The notes under the pieces were generated by a model. It ran no database searches. It was not told the DNA's origin and saw nothing but the letters and a program-made list of their open reading frames with translations. Both the position numbers and the translations under genes were made by a program. DNA of 64,000 nucleotides from positions 1-64,000 of the forward strand of contig JBAKBP010007929.1 of the NCBI GenBank assembly GCA_037953745.1, in the 5' to 3' direction. The stretch's first letter is position 1. Every line of letters starts with the position of its first letter. The DNA comes from Lithodes maja. Taxonomy: Eukaryota > Arthropoda > Malacostraca > Decapoda > Lithodidae. Positions 31,562 to 44,146 of the stretch are shown here, in pieces.

Positions 31562-33417
31562 TGTGACGCATGTCGAGTATGAGCATGCTGTACAGAACGC
31601 CCAGTCAGGCCCCACTCTCGCTAGGATCGTCAGGGCAGGAACTTTGGCTGTAGTCTGTGTAGAGTTTCCTAACTTAGTTTATGTGAGCCGTTGTACTATA
31701 AGTATTATAAATATGTATTTTGTTTTCATCTGAGTCAACGAGTTCTATTTTATATCATTAGTTATAAGTATTGTGTGTGGGACTTATATGTAATGATGAG
31801 AGGAGAGAGAGAGAGATATTACGTAACGGGGACCAGTGAGTGCGCCACGCGGGCAGATAGGCCTAATTCCCTCCTCCCTCCTCCCTTCCTCCCTCTCAGC
31901 GCGTGGGAAGTTCTTTGTCGATCCCAGATTGAGAGAGAATATGACGTCATGATTGCCAGTGGGCGGTCCTTAAGTAGTTTGAGATATGCCGCTAGAGGGC
32001 CGAGTATAAAAAGAGAGGTTCTTGCCACCATTCTTCAGAACTCATCAGGCAAAGCGACTTCTCATATCCCTTGCAACTATCCATATTCTTCCGACTGATG
32101 TGAACTTTCTCTACTCTCTGAACAGCCTATCTTCTTCTCTTCTCGTCCCTGTTTAACCTCCATGACCCCTTTGGTGCAGATTTAGTCAGCCAAAGTATTA
32201 TCGCTTGAGTTCTCACGAGATAAGTGCCTGTTAGATAGCCTATTTTTGGAAGGGTTAACTAGAATAGGATTGATTGATGTTTGTTGCACTCGTATATGCA
32301 TTTCCCTGTGTGCGATTATTCATGTTCCTGTTTTCTGCTGGTTTAGGCAATGCTAGACTGGGATAGGGTTTCTGAGTTGTGATTTCCTATGAGTACTAGG
32401 TTGCGGTTGAACCAGTACAATTGCAACGGAGACGTGGAACGCCTAGGTGGTCTTTCTGACTGTGTACCGTGGGAGTTTAGCACTGTGTTGCGAGTGAGGG
32501 CTTTTGCCTGTGCCACCCAACACTGTGCTATCTCATTTGCTTGACTTTGAGAGGATCGCCAGGAGAGAACCAGATACTAGTGATCTGGATCTCTCAAGAG
32601 AGCATCCCGTCAATTACCGTAATTTGGCCGCACAGTCTTAAGGACCTCGCTAGGCTACGAGCCGCTTGCTCAGCCATTGTCTCTTAACCTTAGATATCCC
32701 AGCTAGACTTTGCTCGACCAGCAGATACAGTATAGTATTGAAGCTTCTCCTTATGTATATTATTGTTTAAGCACTATTGATTTCATGTGTGGCACGCTTA
32801 GCTACTTCAGAGATTAGTGGCCCACGAGCACAATCTTAGTAGGCTATTGCTAGTGCATTGTCGGAGTACTTCTTCTTAATGTTTGCCATATCCTATTGCT
32901 TATTCTTATAATTCTTCTTATGTCAATTTAAAGCCTTTAATTACCAGTGAGTTATTCATTAAATTGCTGTTCAAAATCCGATACTTACTTCTTATGAGTA
33001 TTCGAGAAGCATCTAACTTATCAGAAGATTCCTTGCTTGATGCTCGAGGACTATTGTTTAACGTAACGTAATAGTGCCGATCCGAAGTAGAGGGTGGAGG
33101 ACTTCTTAAGTTCTTAGTTCAAGGGTGGATTACTTCGGCTTCGGCCAACACTATTCTTTAGTGTTGTAGTACTTTCTTCTTTGTTTGATTGTTGACCAGA
33201 CTAGATAACTCCCGTCTTGCTATTAGTCTGTTGTGTGAAACGCTAGTACCGAGTTCTTGTATACCCCGTTATAGCAGATAGAACTCTGGAGGGTAGTGGC
33301 GTTTTTTGTTCGGCTGGCAGTACTCTGGGGTTGGGATCGTGTGTTTCCGTTGTGGCAGCGAGCCATACTCGAGTCCTGTGTAAGAGCCCTAGTGTACCCG
33401 AGTGCCCGGTCGTAACA
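31562..33417 (+). repeat. Gypsy-B 3' LTR
   Basis: It is the same length as the 5' LTR at a constant offset of 7715 bp, with no indel noticed. The GCCT target duplicate follows. Confidence 0.95.
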
Positions 33418-33744
33418 GCCTTAAGTACTCCTTTTATATCATCTGATAGATGCTAACTAGCATATATAAACAAAATGTATTGCCATCTTACTGCCTTTTC
33501 CGATAAGTTTTACATTACACATTTTCTTTAACACAGCATAAATACTTATACAGTTAGATATGTTTTGAATTGTAATTTGTCTAAAAAGTTCACTGTTTAT
33601 TATAGTATTGCCATCTACAACAAAAGCATATATAAATAAAATAACCTAAATTTATGTACATACAAAAGTGAACTAATGAAAACAAAAAATATGTATATAT
33701 ATATATATATATATAAATACTGTATATACGGTATATATATAATA
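33418..33744. other. Flank of Gypsy-B with AT microsatellite
   Basis: The first about 45 bp continue the interrupted minus-strand frame described at 23044-23846. The rest is AT-rich, with an AT run at about 33690-33745. No other gene is seen. Confidence 0.5.
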
Positions 33745-34795
33745 TTAACCCTCTCCGACATATGACGCAATTTTGAGCCTATTGGGGATACTTTAAAGCC
33801 TTTGTTACCATCATCAGGGGTATTTAGAACCCTTTAGTTTAGTTACTTCAACCTCTGCAGTTGTCTTTGAGTTAGCTGTGGGCAGAAAACTAATTTTGGA
33901 GAGGTAATTATAAGAGTGAGAGAACTCTATTTCGTATTGCTAATCTGGCAACCTCTGCGTAATAAATGCGTGAAAGGGGTAAGCATACAATGACGTGCAT
34001 AAAAAATGTATATATTAGATTTTTTTTTAAATATATGAATATATACAGTAAATATCGGAACACAACATCGTACACAGGTCAACTAATAATAAAAACATGT
34101 GTAGGTTACCTGAGAGGTTTACCTTACTTCACTTATTGGCCTCACCAAAAGGTCAGAGGTCAACAACAGATGTACTAATTTACTGGAAATATGTTTCTTG
34201 ATCATTTTACTTTATCATTTTGATAAACTAAATTAACTATTGAATTACAGAGATACGTATGAACCTCTTGTGAAGGACCCTATTGAAAATACCAATAAAA
34301 ACTTTAATGCGAAAATAAAAATGTTGCTTAACTCATAAACTGCGAACCTATGGTAGTTCAAACCCTCTTGCCAAGCAAAGGCATTTGGTTCTATTCTGAC
34401 TAAAATCATCATATGTACCATATATATAATTATTACTTATCCATATGCGCCTATTTTGTTTTTAATATGAACATAATTATGAACATTTAAGAGCAATAAA
34501 AGAAGTGGGAATAGCATTTGTGGGGTGAAAAAGACGTATTATTGCCGCAAGGTCGTATCATGAAGTGAGAGCTGGGGGGACGTATATCCACCCTCTCTGA
34601 GCTGTAGAGCGGCACTGACAATTCTAGAATGTTAATTCTAGAATGGAAGAGAATCATCTCACCTAATCACAAATTGCTTTGATTTGAGTGCCACTGGGGT
34701 GTTTTCTAATTTTTTTTTATGCTCTGGATCTATTGAGGACGATCGCAGTGCACCAGAAAAACCTCTATTGAGGACGGTCGCCATTTTTGGGTTAA
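33745..34795. mobile_element. TTAA-flanked non-autonomous DNA element, copy 1
   Basis: TTAA is at both ends (33745-33748 and 34792-34795), as made by piggyBac-type transposition. It shares internal blocks with the copies at 36552-37177 and 50877-51489, notably ttacttatccatatgcgcct near 34433. Two subterminal repeats near the right end each contain ctctattgagg(a)cg.tcgc. Terminal inverted repeats are only a few bases. No transposase frame is present. Confidence 0.65.
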
Positions 34796-36007
34796 GGATA
34801 AACCTGAATTACTTAAAAGTTTCAAAATAATAAATCCCACTTTACCGTATAATATGTATTCCTTCTCAAAACGCATAAACCTGATAAACCTCTTCACCCA
34901 ATCATCAGGTCAGTAGGGTCTGCCACTTATAAATTATCAAAATGGCTAAGTAAGTTGTTATCTCCGTTAGTTGGCACGATATCCAATTCTCATGTAAAGA
35001 ACTCCAGTGATTTATAAGTAAAATTAGAAGCAACGATTAACCTTGTAAATTAATAAGTTTTGATGTAAATTTCTTATTCACAAAAGTGCCAGTTCATGAT
35101 TTATTAAGATTTTTGAAAGATGATTTAGTGAATTAGAATGTAAAACTTACAAACTGAACAAACCAAACTTGGACAAAGACAATATAAAGGCAAAATAACT
35201 GATCAAAATCGCTGTGGAAACAACGCTTACTAAAATAAAATTTATGAAATAAAAGAACACAATCCACCACATAAGGTGTACATCATTATATAAGCAAATT
35301 AATCTGTTTCCCAAGCAAGCTAATCACACACATAACAACGCACTATCATCACGCGACGTTCAAGGAATTAGTCAATTTAGGAAGTCCAGGACGTTCTGGT
35401 AAATTTTACTAAACTCTGCATGAATAAAGAAACTACAATTAGTGTCAAAATGTTCTATTAAAATCAAATGTGCAGCCTGACAAGACATTAACAATAGTAC
35501 AAAATACAAATAGCACTCACTAACGATAGTGCTATCGGGTAGGTACCTGTAAGCATAGCATGCCTCAAGTGACCCCTATCAATTACTACCCTACAAATAA
35601 ACTACTTTATCGTACAAATAAACTAAGGAAATCGCAAAAGCAAGCAATTAATACTATCGACAATGCATAAATATAATATAGTAAAGAAAAAACATTGGAA
35701 AATATGAAGAAGCAACAACAGATATAATCAAAGAGTACTCTTTTAACCCACTGAGCACCAGCTAATTAATAATAAAAGTACGCTGTGAGACCAGCCGATT
35801 TGGTCAATTTTTTGTATTTTCTTAAATAGCTGAAATTTGTGAGAAATGAAAAATAGCACACAAAAACCACTCGCAATTAAATGAATTCATTTTAAAAATC
35901 AATACTAATAATAGAAAAAGATAAACAATTAATACAGACAGACAAAAAGTAAGCAGAGGTTATACAAGAAACTTCAAGTAAAAAATGCTTGATTCAAATT
36001 ATTGATG
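34796..36007. other. AT-rich sequence without recognised gene
   Basis: No convincing coding region is seen on either strand. The right part is presumably the 3' untranslated flank of the minus-strand RT that ends near 36008. A TTAACCCACTGAGCACC segment near 35753 resembles an end of a TTAA element but has no partner that I could place. Confidence 0.45.
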
Positions 36008-36551
36008 TCAAATTTTAGAATGGTCACAACAATTTACCTTAAAATTATTAAATTTATGTAACAATTTACTTGCCTCAAAACCTCTCTCTACTAAGAGTCT
36101 GTATAGTAACCTAGCTCTAGCCCAAAAGTCATCTACTTTAGTGCACATTTTACAAAATCTTATTAACTGGGAATAATAACAATCATAAGTCATTGTACTA
36201 TCGATATTACTACTAGGGAAAGGAAAGTTTATTACGTTAAAATTAAAATCATCAACTTTGTGATATACTTTAAGTATGCACTGTTCATTAACAATATGTA
36301 TATTTATATCAAGAACATTTTCAACTTTATCATTTACGTTACCTTGTGTGAGGGGGATGGAATTAGGACATATAAGTGTAGCAACTTGATTAAATTTTAA
36401 GATATTGCAAACGAGAATATCATCAATATATCTACTATTATTACTTAACAATTTAGCAAGTGATAATTTTTCTGGAATGTATTTTTCTTGCTACTGTCAA
36501 CTAAGTCTTTTATAAATTTAAATTCTAAAGCAAGCAAGACTAAATCTGCAA
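36008..36551 (-). pseudogene. Penelope-like reverse transcriptase, C-terminal part
   Basis: On the minus strand this shows ADLVLLALEF (36551 leftward), then a frameshift near 36470, then RYIDDIL (the RT catalytic motif), a VLDINIHI segment, KVYHKVDDFNF and NFPFPSSNIDSTMTYDCYYS. The pattern of FLD-like and VYHK motifs after YIDD resembles Penelope-like RTs. No GIY-YIG endonuclease is visible downstream. The frame to the right is interrupted by the element at 36552-37177. The family is assigned from motif memory only; an unclassified non-LTR RT is possible. Confidence 0.6.
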
Positions 36552-37177
36552 TTATCCTCTCCGCTGCGTAGGTGGGGTATTGGCCACCCATCCCTGTGCG
36601 GAGGTATTTAGGCTGTTTTCTTCACTCAAATCGTCATCGTACCATAAATATCATTAATACTTATCCATATGCGCCTATTTTACGTTGATTATAAAGGTAT
36701 TAACCTGTTAGAGCAATAAAACAAGTGGAAACAGCGTTTGGATGATCAAAATCGGCGATAGAGGCCGGGAGTTACATAACATATGGCTGAGGCAGCCTGT
36801 CAGCCAGCCAGCCTTCACGCCGGCTGGAGCGAGACTGTCGTGCAGTTCCCTCTCTTTCTCTCTCTCACTCGCTATATAGCACATACAAGCACAGCTTGCT
36901 TATGAATTGCTATTGATAGCATGAAATATATCGACGAAATAGGGGAATAAGAGAGAGAATAGGTGATAATTGAAGGGGGGGGGGGAGGAAGGATGGAAGG
37001 AGGGGATGTGGAGGAGTGATATTTGACATGGCCAAGGGGCAATAACAAAATAAAAATAAAAACAAAAATGATACTGGGCTGATTTAAATGTTTTTTTTTC
37101 TAGGCCTTGGATTATATGAAGAGATCCGCAGCGCACCGGTAAACCTCTTATGAGGAGATCCGCACTTGCCGGGATAA
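36552..37177. mobile_element. TTAA-family non-autonomous DNA element, copy 3, inside the RT
   Basis: It begins TTATCCTCTCCGCTGCG and ends CACTTGCCGGGATAA. The flanking RT codons return to phase if the site was TTAA, so this is an insertion. The ends now read TTAT and ATAA rather than TTAA. It shares the accataaatatcattaatac and acagcgtttggatgatcaaa blocks with copy 2. Two subterminal repeats near the right end contain atccgca and cctcttatgagga. Confidence 0.7.
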
Positions 37178-37401
37178 AGGGCTAGCATTTCCACCCATAG
37201 GAATTCCTAATATTTGTTTGAAAATGTAGGGACCGAATCTAACATAAGTAATGAAAAGGAGGAATTTAAGGGCATCTTTAAGTTTGGTTCTATCAAAATA
37301 TACTGAACTAGTGGGAGTAGAGCTAAGTGATACATTATTAAAATATGAATACACATTTAAGAAATAATTACCATTCTTAACGAATCTGTCAAAGTGCAAA
37401 T
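37178..37401 (-). pseudogene. Penelope-like reverse transcriptase, middle part
   Basis: Minus-strand codons include KLKDALKFLLF, TYVRFGPYIFKQILGIPMGG and NASPL. The IPMG stretch is a conserved RT block preceding the YIDD domain. It is cut on the right by Gypsy-C (AAAT at 37398-37401) and on the left by the TTAA element. It continues at 46075. Confidence 0.65.
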
Positions 37402-39107
37402 TGTTACGATCCAGGTTCTCAAAGACACAAGGCTCTTCAACATTGGACTAGATAATGGCAAAAAGCAACAACAGTAACACTAGATCCAACCCCTGCCTTA
37501 AACACTGGAAAACAAAACACCATTACCGCCCTGAGTCGTGCCTGGACAACGAGGTATCCTATGACTCGGTAACTGGTGCACACACACTAGGCTGACGCTC
37601 AATGAAACAGCCTATTCTCAAACAGTAAAAGATTACTCGATTATGTTACACAAAGAAAAGATAGTTAACGTGATTAATTAACGTTACGGTAGATACTCAA
37701 ATAACTGGCACTCCTGTATTAAAGAAAGTGCAATGCTAGTCCTGCGACATCAACTGGAAACTTCTGAAATAAGTCTGATGCTGGGAAGATGTTCGTAAAG
37801 AATCTTGAACAATTATAATGCAGAATACGGGTCACAATAAATGCTAGGACATATAGTAATAATAGGCAGGCGAATAATAAAGACTGCGCAAAGGTAGTAA
37901 TGCTCGACAACTAAAGAAATGCTTTGTGACACAACGCAACAGCCTACTCGGGTTGTGCAACTCAACAACAACCTCGGCTCAAAAGTGCAGTGAATAATAA
38001 TGCTGCATACATATAATAATGGGGCTTATCTCTAACCAGTGTCTGCTCAGTTAATAAAGTCTAGCTGGGGTATCAAGGCAGGGCAACAATGGGCGAGCAT
38101 GCGGCTCGTAGCCTAACGTTGTCCAAGGGTAGTATAATGAAGATTACGTTATATGATGGGGATGCTCTCTTGATAAATCTAGGTCTCTAGTACCTAGCTC
38201 TATCCTGGCGATCCCTCAGAAGTCAACACAAAGAGGCAGCACTATGTTGTGAGGGATAGGCTATGGCCCTCTCACACCACAGCGCTGTGCTCGCAAAGTA
38301 AACCAACCCGAAGACAACTTAGGCTCCCACAGTACCTGTCGATGTCGTGCAGAGCTTAGCTAACACTACACACATCGGAGACAACGACACAGTAACCTTA
38401 CCCTTAGTCTAGCTTTAGATAACCAAGCAGAATCACTCAACACCTTGCAAGGGAGACATATACCGGTCTACAACCTTCCCGAGAGAGGACACATACGGAA
38501 AAGTCCGTTTCTCTAAACCTCAATAAAGCATAATACCTCCTTAACCTAATACATGGAAATATCTGAGAGCTTCGCGTACAATACGACTGGTCGACGGTGA
38601 ACGTCTATGCTGAAACCAGAAGGGATGTTGAGTTTAATAAAGATTAGAGAATGAGAAAGGAGAAGTCGAGAGAGAGAGATAGTATGCAAAGTTGCGAGTA
38701 TGGGGGACAGAATTGCAAAGGATGTAGGTGATACGTGTGTCAGGCAAGCTCTGAGCTGGTAAAAAACACGAGGCAGCGACGGGAAGGGACTAGTTGACCA
38801 CCCGGCCGCCAACGCTGTCACCGCCCAAGCGAGCCGTGTCATAGCTCACCACACTGCTGGATGTACTCCTTCACACTCTCTCGCTCGCCTCCCACACAAG
38901 CAACATTTATATTATAGCGAATATAAAATATAAGGGGTGGCTACAGACCAAAACAAAGACCACTTCTAGACTGTCTGTGGCAACACGACACTAATGAAAT
39001 AAAGCAGATCATTCTAGAACAACTGTAGCCTATCCCCCAATCCTGGCGAGCGCTAGCGAGCTGCAATGCCCCACGCAACCATTCTGCTAACGCCGGGAGG
39101 CGTCACA
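37402..39107 (-). repeat. Gypsy-C 3' LTR
   Basis: On the plus strand it runs TGTTACGATCCAGG to GGAGGCGTCACA. It differs from 44369-46074 at scattered single sites (for example cacaaggctc against cacagggctc) with no net length difference. Confidence 0.94.
38172..38204 (-). promoter_or_regulatory. LTR hairpin, C type
   Basis: Read on the minus strand, outer GATA..TATC and inner CTAGGT..ACCTAG enclose ACTAGAG. It sits between atcgccag and aagagagc as in A and B. A second copy is at 45139-45171. Confidence 0.75.
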
Positions 39108-39525
39108 CTCCCCCGAAGATATGGGACACTCAACCATGAGCCCATATCTGAACAAGCAGAATGTCGCTAAAATCTGCCACTCCTAACCACTCTGCCACTC
39201 ATGGAATACAAGCTCAGTCTCCTCAAAAAAAATACAAAATTTTTATGTAAAAAAAATCTTATCACCTTTCCCAAATATAATACATTAATTCATAACATTG
39301 TGCTCCCAGAGCGAGCTTTAAGAAGCACAGCCTACTGAGGGAAAATCATCTGCACTCAGTACTCAACTACAATATTATGTTAAAATTAATTATTAAAAAG
39401 AAAGAGTTTTTATTTAATTTTTCATATTTTATTTCAATGTTGTTTTTTTGGCGGCTACTATAGATGTAGCCTAATTTTCTTCTAATCAAAGCCAACAACT
39501 CCTGCCCTGCGACCCTACGCTGATG
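39108..39525 (-). other. Gypsy-C polypurine tract and 3' untranslated region
   Basis: Minus strand: the polypurine tract cttcgggggag lies next to the LTR. The segment near 39490-39590 keeps the tgcgctggtgcttgttggct core and CTCCTG/CAGGAG pairing seen in A and B. Confidence 0.65.
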
Positions 39526-42500
39526 CTACACACGCGAGCCAACAAGCACCAGCGCAAAAATACACCGCGAGCCAAGACAGGAGGCTCTTATAAAGCGGCG
39601 GTAATACCCAATCATGCCCAAAAATCTAATGATCTGCCGCTTGGTGGTCGGCCTGGGGAACAAGTCGATAGCCTGTATCTTCTGTTGGGGAGGGCTCACC
39701 TGCCCTAACCCAACCACAAACCCCAGATACTGCACCGTGGCTTGCACAAAGTCACACTTGCCCAGATTAACCACCAAGCCTGCTTTACTAAGTTGACTAA
39801 ATAAGGCTTCTATGTGCTCACAGTGACTTTGGAAATCGTTGTCATAAATGATCACGTCATCAAGGTAGACAGTACAGTTTGGGATGTCTGCTACGATGTC
39901 GTTCATTAAGCTCTGGAAAGTGGCCAGTGCATTTTTCAGACCATATGGCATCACGTTGCAACGGTAAGTACTGCCATCCACCACAAACCCGCACACCTCT
40001 TTAGCACGCTCAGACAGTGGTACTTGCCAGTAGCCTTTGACGAGGTCTACCTTGGTCAAGTACCTTGCTTTCCCGATCTTATCCACACTGTCATCCACCC
40101 AGAGAAGAGGATATGCATTGGTGGGGGTCAACCCGTTCAACCGCCTAAAGTCAATGCAGAACCGAACTTTTCCATCAGGTTTGGGCTGCAGAGTGACAGG
40201 AGAAGTCCACCGTACTGCCCCCTTCTCGATCAAGCCTCTTGCCAGCATATACTCCAGCTCATCCCTAAGCGCTGGGAGTTTAATGGGTGGCACCCGATAA
40301 GGTATCGACTTGAAGGGGGGGTGCTCTCCTACGTCGACATCATGCACCGCTTGAGTAGTGAGGCCTGGGTGCTCGGCAAATACAGTGGGGTATGAATCGA
40401 ACAGGCGCTGCACTGCCACCTGCTGTTCCTCCGGCAGGTGCGCCAGAGCATCGTGCGCACATTGGCTCGAATTCCCCGCCCACTGATCAGCCGAGACATG
40501 ACAATCCCAGTTATCATCCACCTGATCATTGCTGCCCCCCTCTCCTTCTCCACCATGACCGCGGCAGGTCAACACAGGGACAGCTAGTGACTCAGGTGGG
40601 CGCCTCACATACTCCTTCAACAAATTAATGTGGCATAGTTGGTTACGCTTCTTCCGGTCTGGAGTGGCAACTAGGTAATCTAGATCGGAGATCTTTGACA
40701 CCACCCGATAAGGCCCAGCGTACTTGGCAGCCAGAGGATGACCTGACAAAGGCAACAGGACCAACACCTCTTGACCTACCTGAAACTCCCGGAGTTTCGC
40801 CTTAGTATCGTACCTGTCCTTCATACGGGCCTGCGAACTCACCAAATTACGCCCGGCCAGCTCCAGACTTCTAAGCATTCTCTCCCTGCTCTCGAGGACG
40901 TATCTCAACATAGAACATGGCTTAGCGGTACCCTCCCAAATCTCCTTCACCATGTGGAGAGGGCTCCTCACCTGATGCCCGAAAACAAGCTCATTCGGAC
41001 TGAAACCGAGACTCTCTCCAGGTACTTCTCTTGCAGCGAACAAAACATACGGCAGACCAAGGTCCCAATCCTTTCCGTTCTCTGCGCAGTAACATCGAAG
41101 CATGCTTTTCAGCGTGGCATGCCACCTCTCCAACACCCCTTGACTCTCCGGGTGATATGCAGAAGAGATGACGGTGCTGATGCCATGCTGAATCATAGTT
41201 TGTTTGAACAGATTAGAATGTAAAATTAGAACCTTGGTCCGATTGCACCTCTTGCGGGTAACCATACCGCGAGCAATACAAGAGCAGATTCCGGACAACA
41301 GTTTTCGCCGTGCCATTTCTCATTGGATATGCATCAGGATAACGAGCGGCCACATCCATGATAGTTAATAGAAATTTATTACCGGCACTAGTAGGGGGAA
41401 GGGGTCCGACCATATCAATGATGACCTTACTGAAGGGCGGTCCACTGACAGCAATGGGGTGCAACGGGGCTCTCGAAATTGTTTGGTTAGGTTTTCCAAC
41501 CCTCTGGCACGTATGACACATTGCTATCCAGGTTACCACCTGCCCCTTCAACCCCGGCCCCCAAAACAATTTTTCTAAAGCCGCCACCATTTTTCTCACC
41601 CCTAGATGTCCTGCCAGTGGTATGTCATGCGCCAACCTCAGTAGGCTATCCCTGCACTCCCGTGGCACCACCAACTGGTCCACTACTCCGGACCCCTCTT
41701 GCCAACTACGTTTAGGGTCTTGAAAACGCCTATAGAGGATGCCTTCTAAATAAAAAAAATCTCCTGGCTGTGCATCGCCATCCTCGTCGAGCTCTACAGC
41801 TCCATTAGCACACGTTTGGAGCTCAGGGTCCTCTAGTTGCAACCGACGTATATCTGAGGGTGCCAAGCGATCTAACTGCTCCCGGAGCAATGCATGACCT
41901 TCCCCGATACTGGGCTGCTCCCTCTGTCTCTCTCGATGTACATAACGTTGCTGTCGTGGAGACTCGTCATGCCCAGCCTCGTCACTCTCGATGACAGGCC
42001 CAGGGGCTATTCCAGAATTAAGTAATGGTGCTAATACTGAATCACCCAGGAGAGCCGCCGAGTCAAAACTCTTAAAACCAACTCCAGCTTTAGCCTCCTC
42101 CTGTTGATCGTTCCTCCGCTGGTCTGAAGACGGAGGACTAGGCTGTGACACTTTAGCTGCCCGAGCTCGGGTGACAACACACGCCATGGGTTGTGTCTGG
42201 CACCGCTCGACCCACTCTTCCCTACTCACGTTGGCCGGCCTCTCGGCAACGACTAAGGGTAGAACCTCAGAAGCGGGCATTGCAAAGTCGTTGCCGAGAA
42301 GAAGGTCGACGCCCTCCACTGGCAGTTTCTCCACAATCCCGACATCCAATTCACGTGCCACACCATCCACCTTCAAATCCAGCCGCACCAGCGGGTATGA
42401 CCGAGTTGCATTAATACCCTGCACCACTACCACCCGAGCCGCGTTTATAGGGTAGCCAGTCAAGTTTTTCATCAGAGTCTGGGAAGCACCTGTATCACGC

Positions 42501-44146
42501 AAGACCTCTACTCCATGCTTGCGCCCCGCCCACATCACGCAACCCCGCCCTCTATGGTCGCAAAAAACATCCCGAGCAGGGTTTGAGCCTCCCAGGTGCT
42601 TCTGCATTGGCTGTGCCTCAGCCTCTGACGAACTGCCCCGGGCAAACTCAGACGACTTCGGAGACACACCAATGTTGCAGGCCAAAGACACAGCTGCTGT
42701 AGGTGGTTTGCTAGGACAGACTCTTGCAAAGTGCCCCTTTTTATGACAATGATAACACTCCAACTCCCCTTTGGGCTTCCCTTGGTACTGGGAAGGGCCC
42801 GGCCCCTTCTTAAACGGGACAGTGCTAGTCTTGTGGTCAGTCTTGGTATCATGGCTCTTGTACTTGTTTGCATAAGGTATATCACTAACTCGGGGGGGTG
42901 GGACGTCACGCCCCTTGTTACCTGCCTCACTACGCTGGGCAGACCCGCACCCACGAATTAGTGATAGCCGGAGGTCAGCCATCTCAGCTGCCTCCTGTAG
43001 AGTTTTTGGTTGTTTTTCTTTCAGGTTTAACGTCAGGTCGCCGCCCGTGCATTTGAAAAACTGCTCTAAAAGCACCAACTGTTTAATGTTGTCAAACGTA
43101 GTAGCTTTCTCCGACCTCAGCCAATTCCCAAAAGCATCGGACAGCTCCCGGGCATGTTCCAAAAAGGTGCTCTCCCGACCCTTGGTAACACCCCGGAACT
43201 TCAACCTGTACGTCTCTGGTTGTAGTTCGTATGCTCTCAGGACAGCCTCCTTGAGTTCCTCATAGATAATACACGACTCTATAGGCAATGCATCATAAGC
43301 CTTGAGTCCCTTGCCCACAAGTCTAGAGGAAACAAGGGCTGTCCACTTCTCTCCAGGCCACTGGTGTTCCTGGCACTTCTTCTCGAATCTCATGAAAAAT
43401 TCGGTGACACCCGACTCATCAATTACAGGAACTAGTTTCAACAGGTGCGACAAAGACTGATCATGCCCACAATTCCCACCACCGAGACGTTGCCCTGTCG
43501 TTTCCACCCGAGTCTTCTCAAGATCGATATCTGCACGGTACCTGGTAGATTCAGCCTCCGACTGGGCTTTTATTCTCGCGAGTTCGAGATCAGTCTGTTG
43601 TTTAGCCTTAGCGAGTTCGAGATCAGCCTGTCGCTTAGCCTCTATCTTAGCGAGTCCGAGACGTTCCTCACGCTCAGCCTGCATCTTAGCCATCTCAAGC
43701 TGGAAGAGCATTTCTGTAGTGAAACCTTGAGGAGGAGGTGCAACTATTGGAGGCCCACCCAGCGATCCTAAACCACGCTGCCAGCAGCTATCGGCCTGCG
43801 GGAACGTACTAAACTCCGGCATCCTAGAGGTCCCGATGGAAGTAGAGTGGAGGGGGGGCTCGAGGAGAAGTCCCCGAGCACCCTCTCCACCCTGGACCTC
43901 ACTAGCCGCCCCCAGTACGCAAGCCCTCAAATCGTTCTTCTTGATGCCATGAGCCACCTTAAGCCCCATGAGGGGAGCCAAACACTGTATACCATACTTG
44001 CTAATTCCCTCTAGTCGATCAGCTGTTATAGGCACCTCCAAAAACTTCTTTGCGGCCTCCTCACTAGTTACTAACCCCCCTGGCATCTGCCCATCAGAGC
44101 CTGCATCATTCCCTGAACCCTCAGTATGATCTGATTCGTCCCCCAT
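39526..44146 (-). pseudogene. Gypsy-C Gag-Pol with one frameshift and no RNase H
   Basis: It starts at ATG 44146-44144. Gag has a coiled coil (EAKRQADLELAKAKQQTDLE type, about residues 155-215), a capsid-like region and a CCHC knuckle (CYHCHKKGHFARVC). Protease has LRDTGASQT. Integrase has a zinc region, Asp in IIDMVG and Asp in SDQGSNF; one extra T just after this (near 41217) shifts the frame and gives an early stop. The second frame runs on through the integrase Glu (GVLERWH), GPY-like tail and RT with RFCIDFRRLN and YLDD. After YYRRFI the coding jumps into 3' untranslated sequence and stops at 39526, so the end of RT and all RNase H are missing. It was probably nearly functional in Gag and integrase until recently. 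Confidence 0.92.

Larger units (their letters stand above)
23847..33417 (+). mobile_element. Gypsy-B: intact Ty3/Gypsy element with integrase upstream of RT (Gmr1-like order)
   Basis: The element is 9571 bp with two LTRs of exactly 1856 bp (TGTGACGCATG...GTCGTAACA) and a GCCT target duplication (23843-23846 and 33418-33421). I noticed two LTR differences, at 24096/31811 and 25264/32979. It has a primer-binding site, one Gag-Pol frame of 1709 codons, a 3' untranslated region and a polypurine tract. The domain order Gag, protease, integrase, RT, RNase H is the Ty1/copia-like order described for Gmr1-like Ty3/Gypsy elements. All catalytic motifs I can recognise are present, so it may be autonomous. 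Confidence 0.95.

Noticed and set aside
23847..33417. Endogenous retrovirus with envelope gene
   Set aside because: After RNase H only about 500 bp of non-coding sequence precede the LTR; no env-like frame with signal peptide or membrane segment is present in A, B, C or E.
35745..35800. Possible fourth TTAA-family end (TTAACCCACTGAGC)
   Set aside because: No second end or shared internal block could be placed, so support is too weak.
38546..38842. 98-codon frame repeated at 45513-45809
   Set aside because: It lies in the Gypsy-C LTRs and has no recognisable domain.
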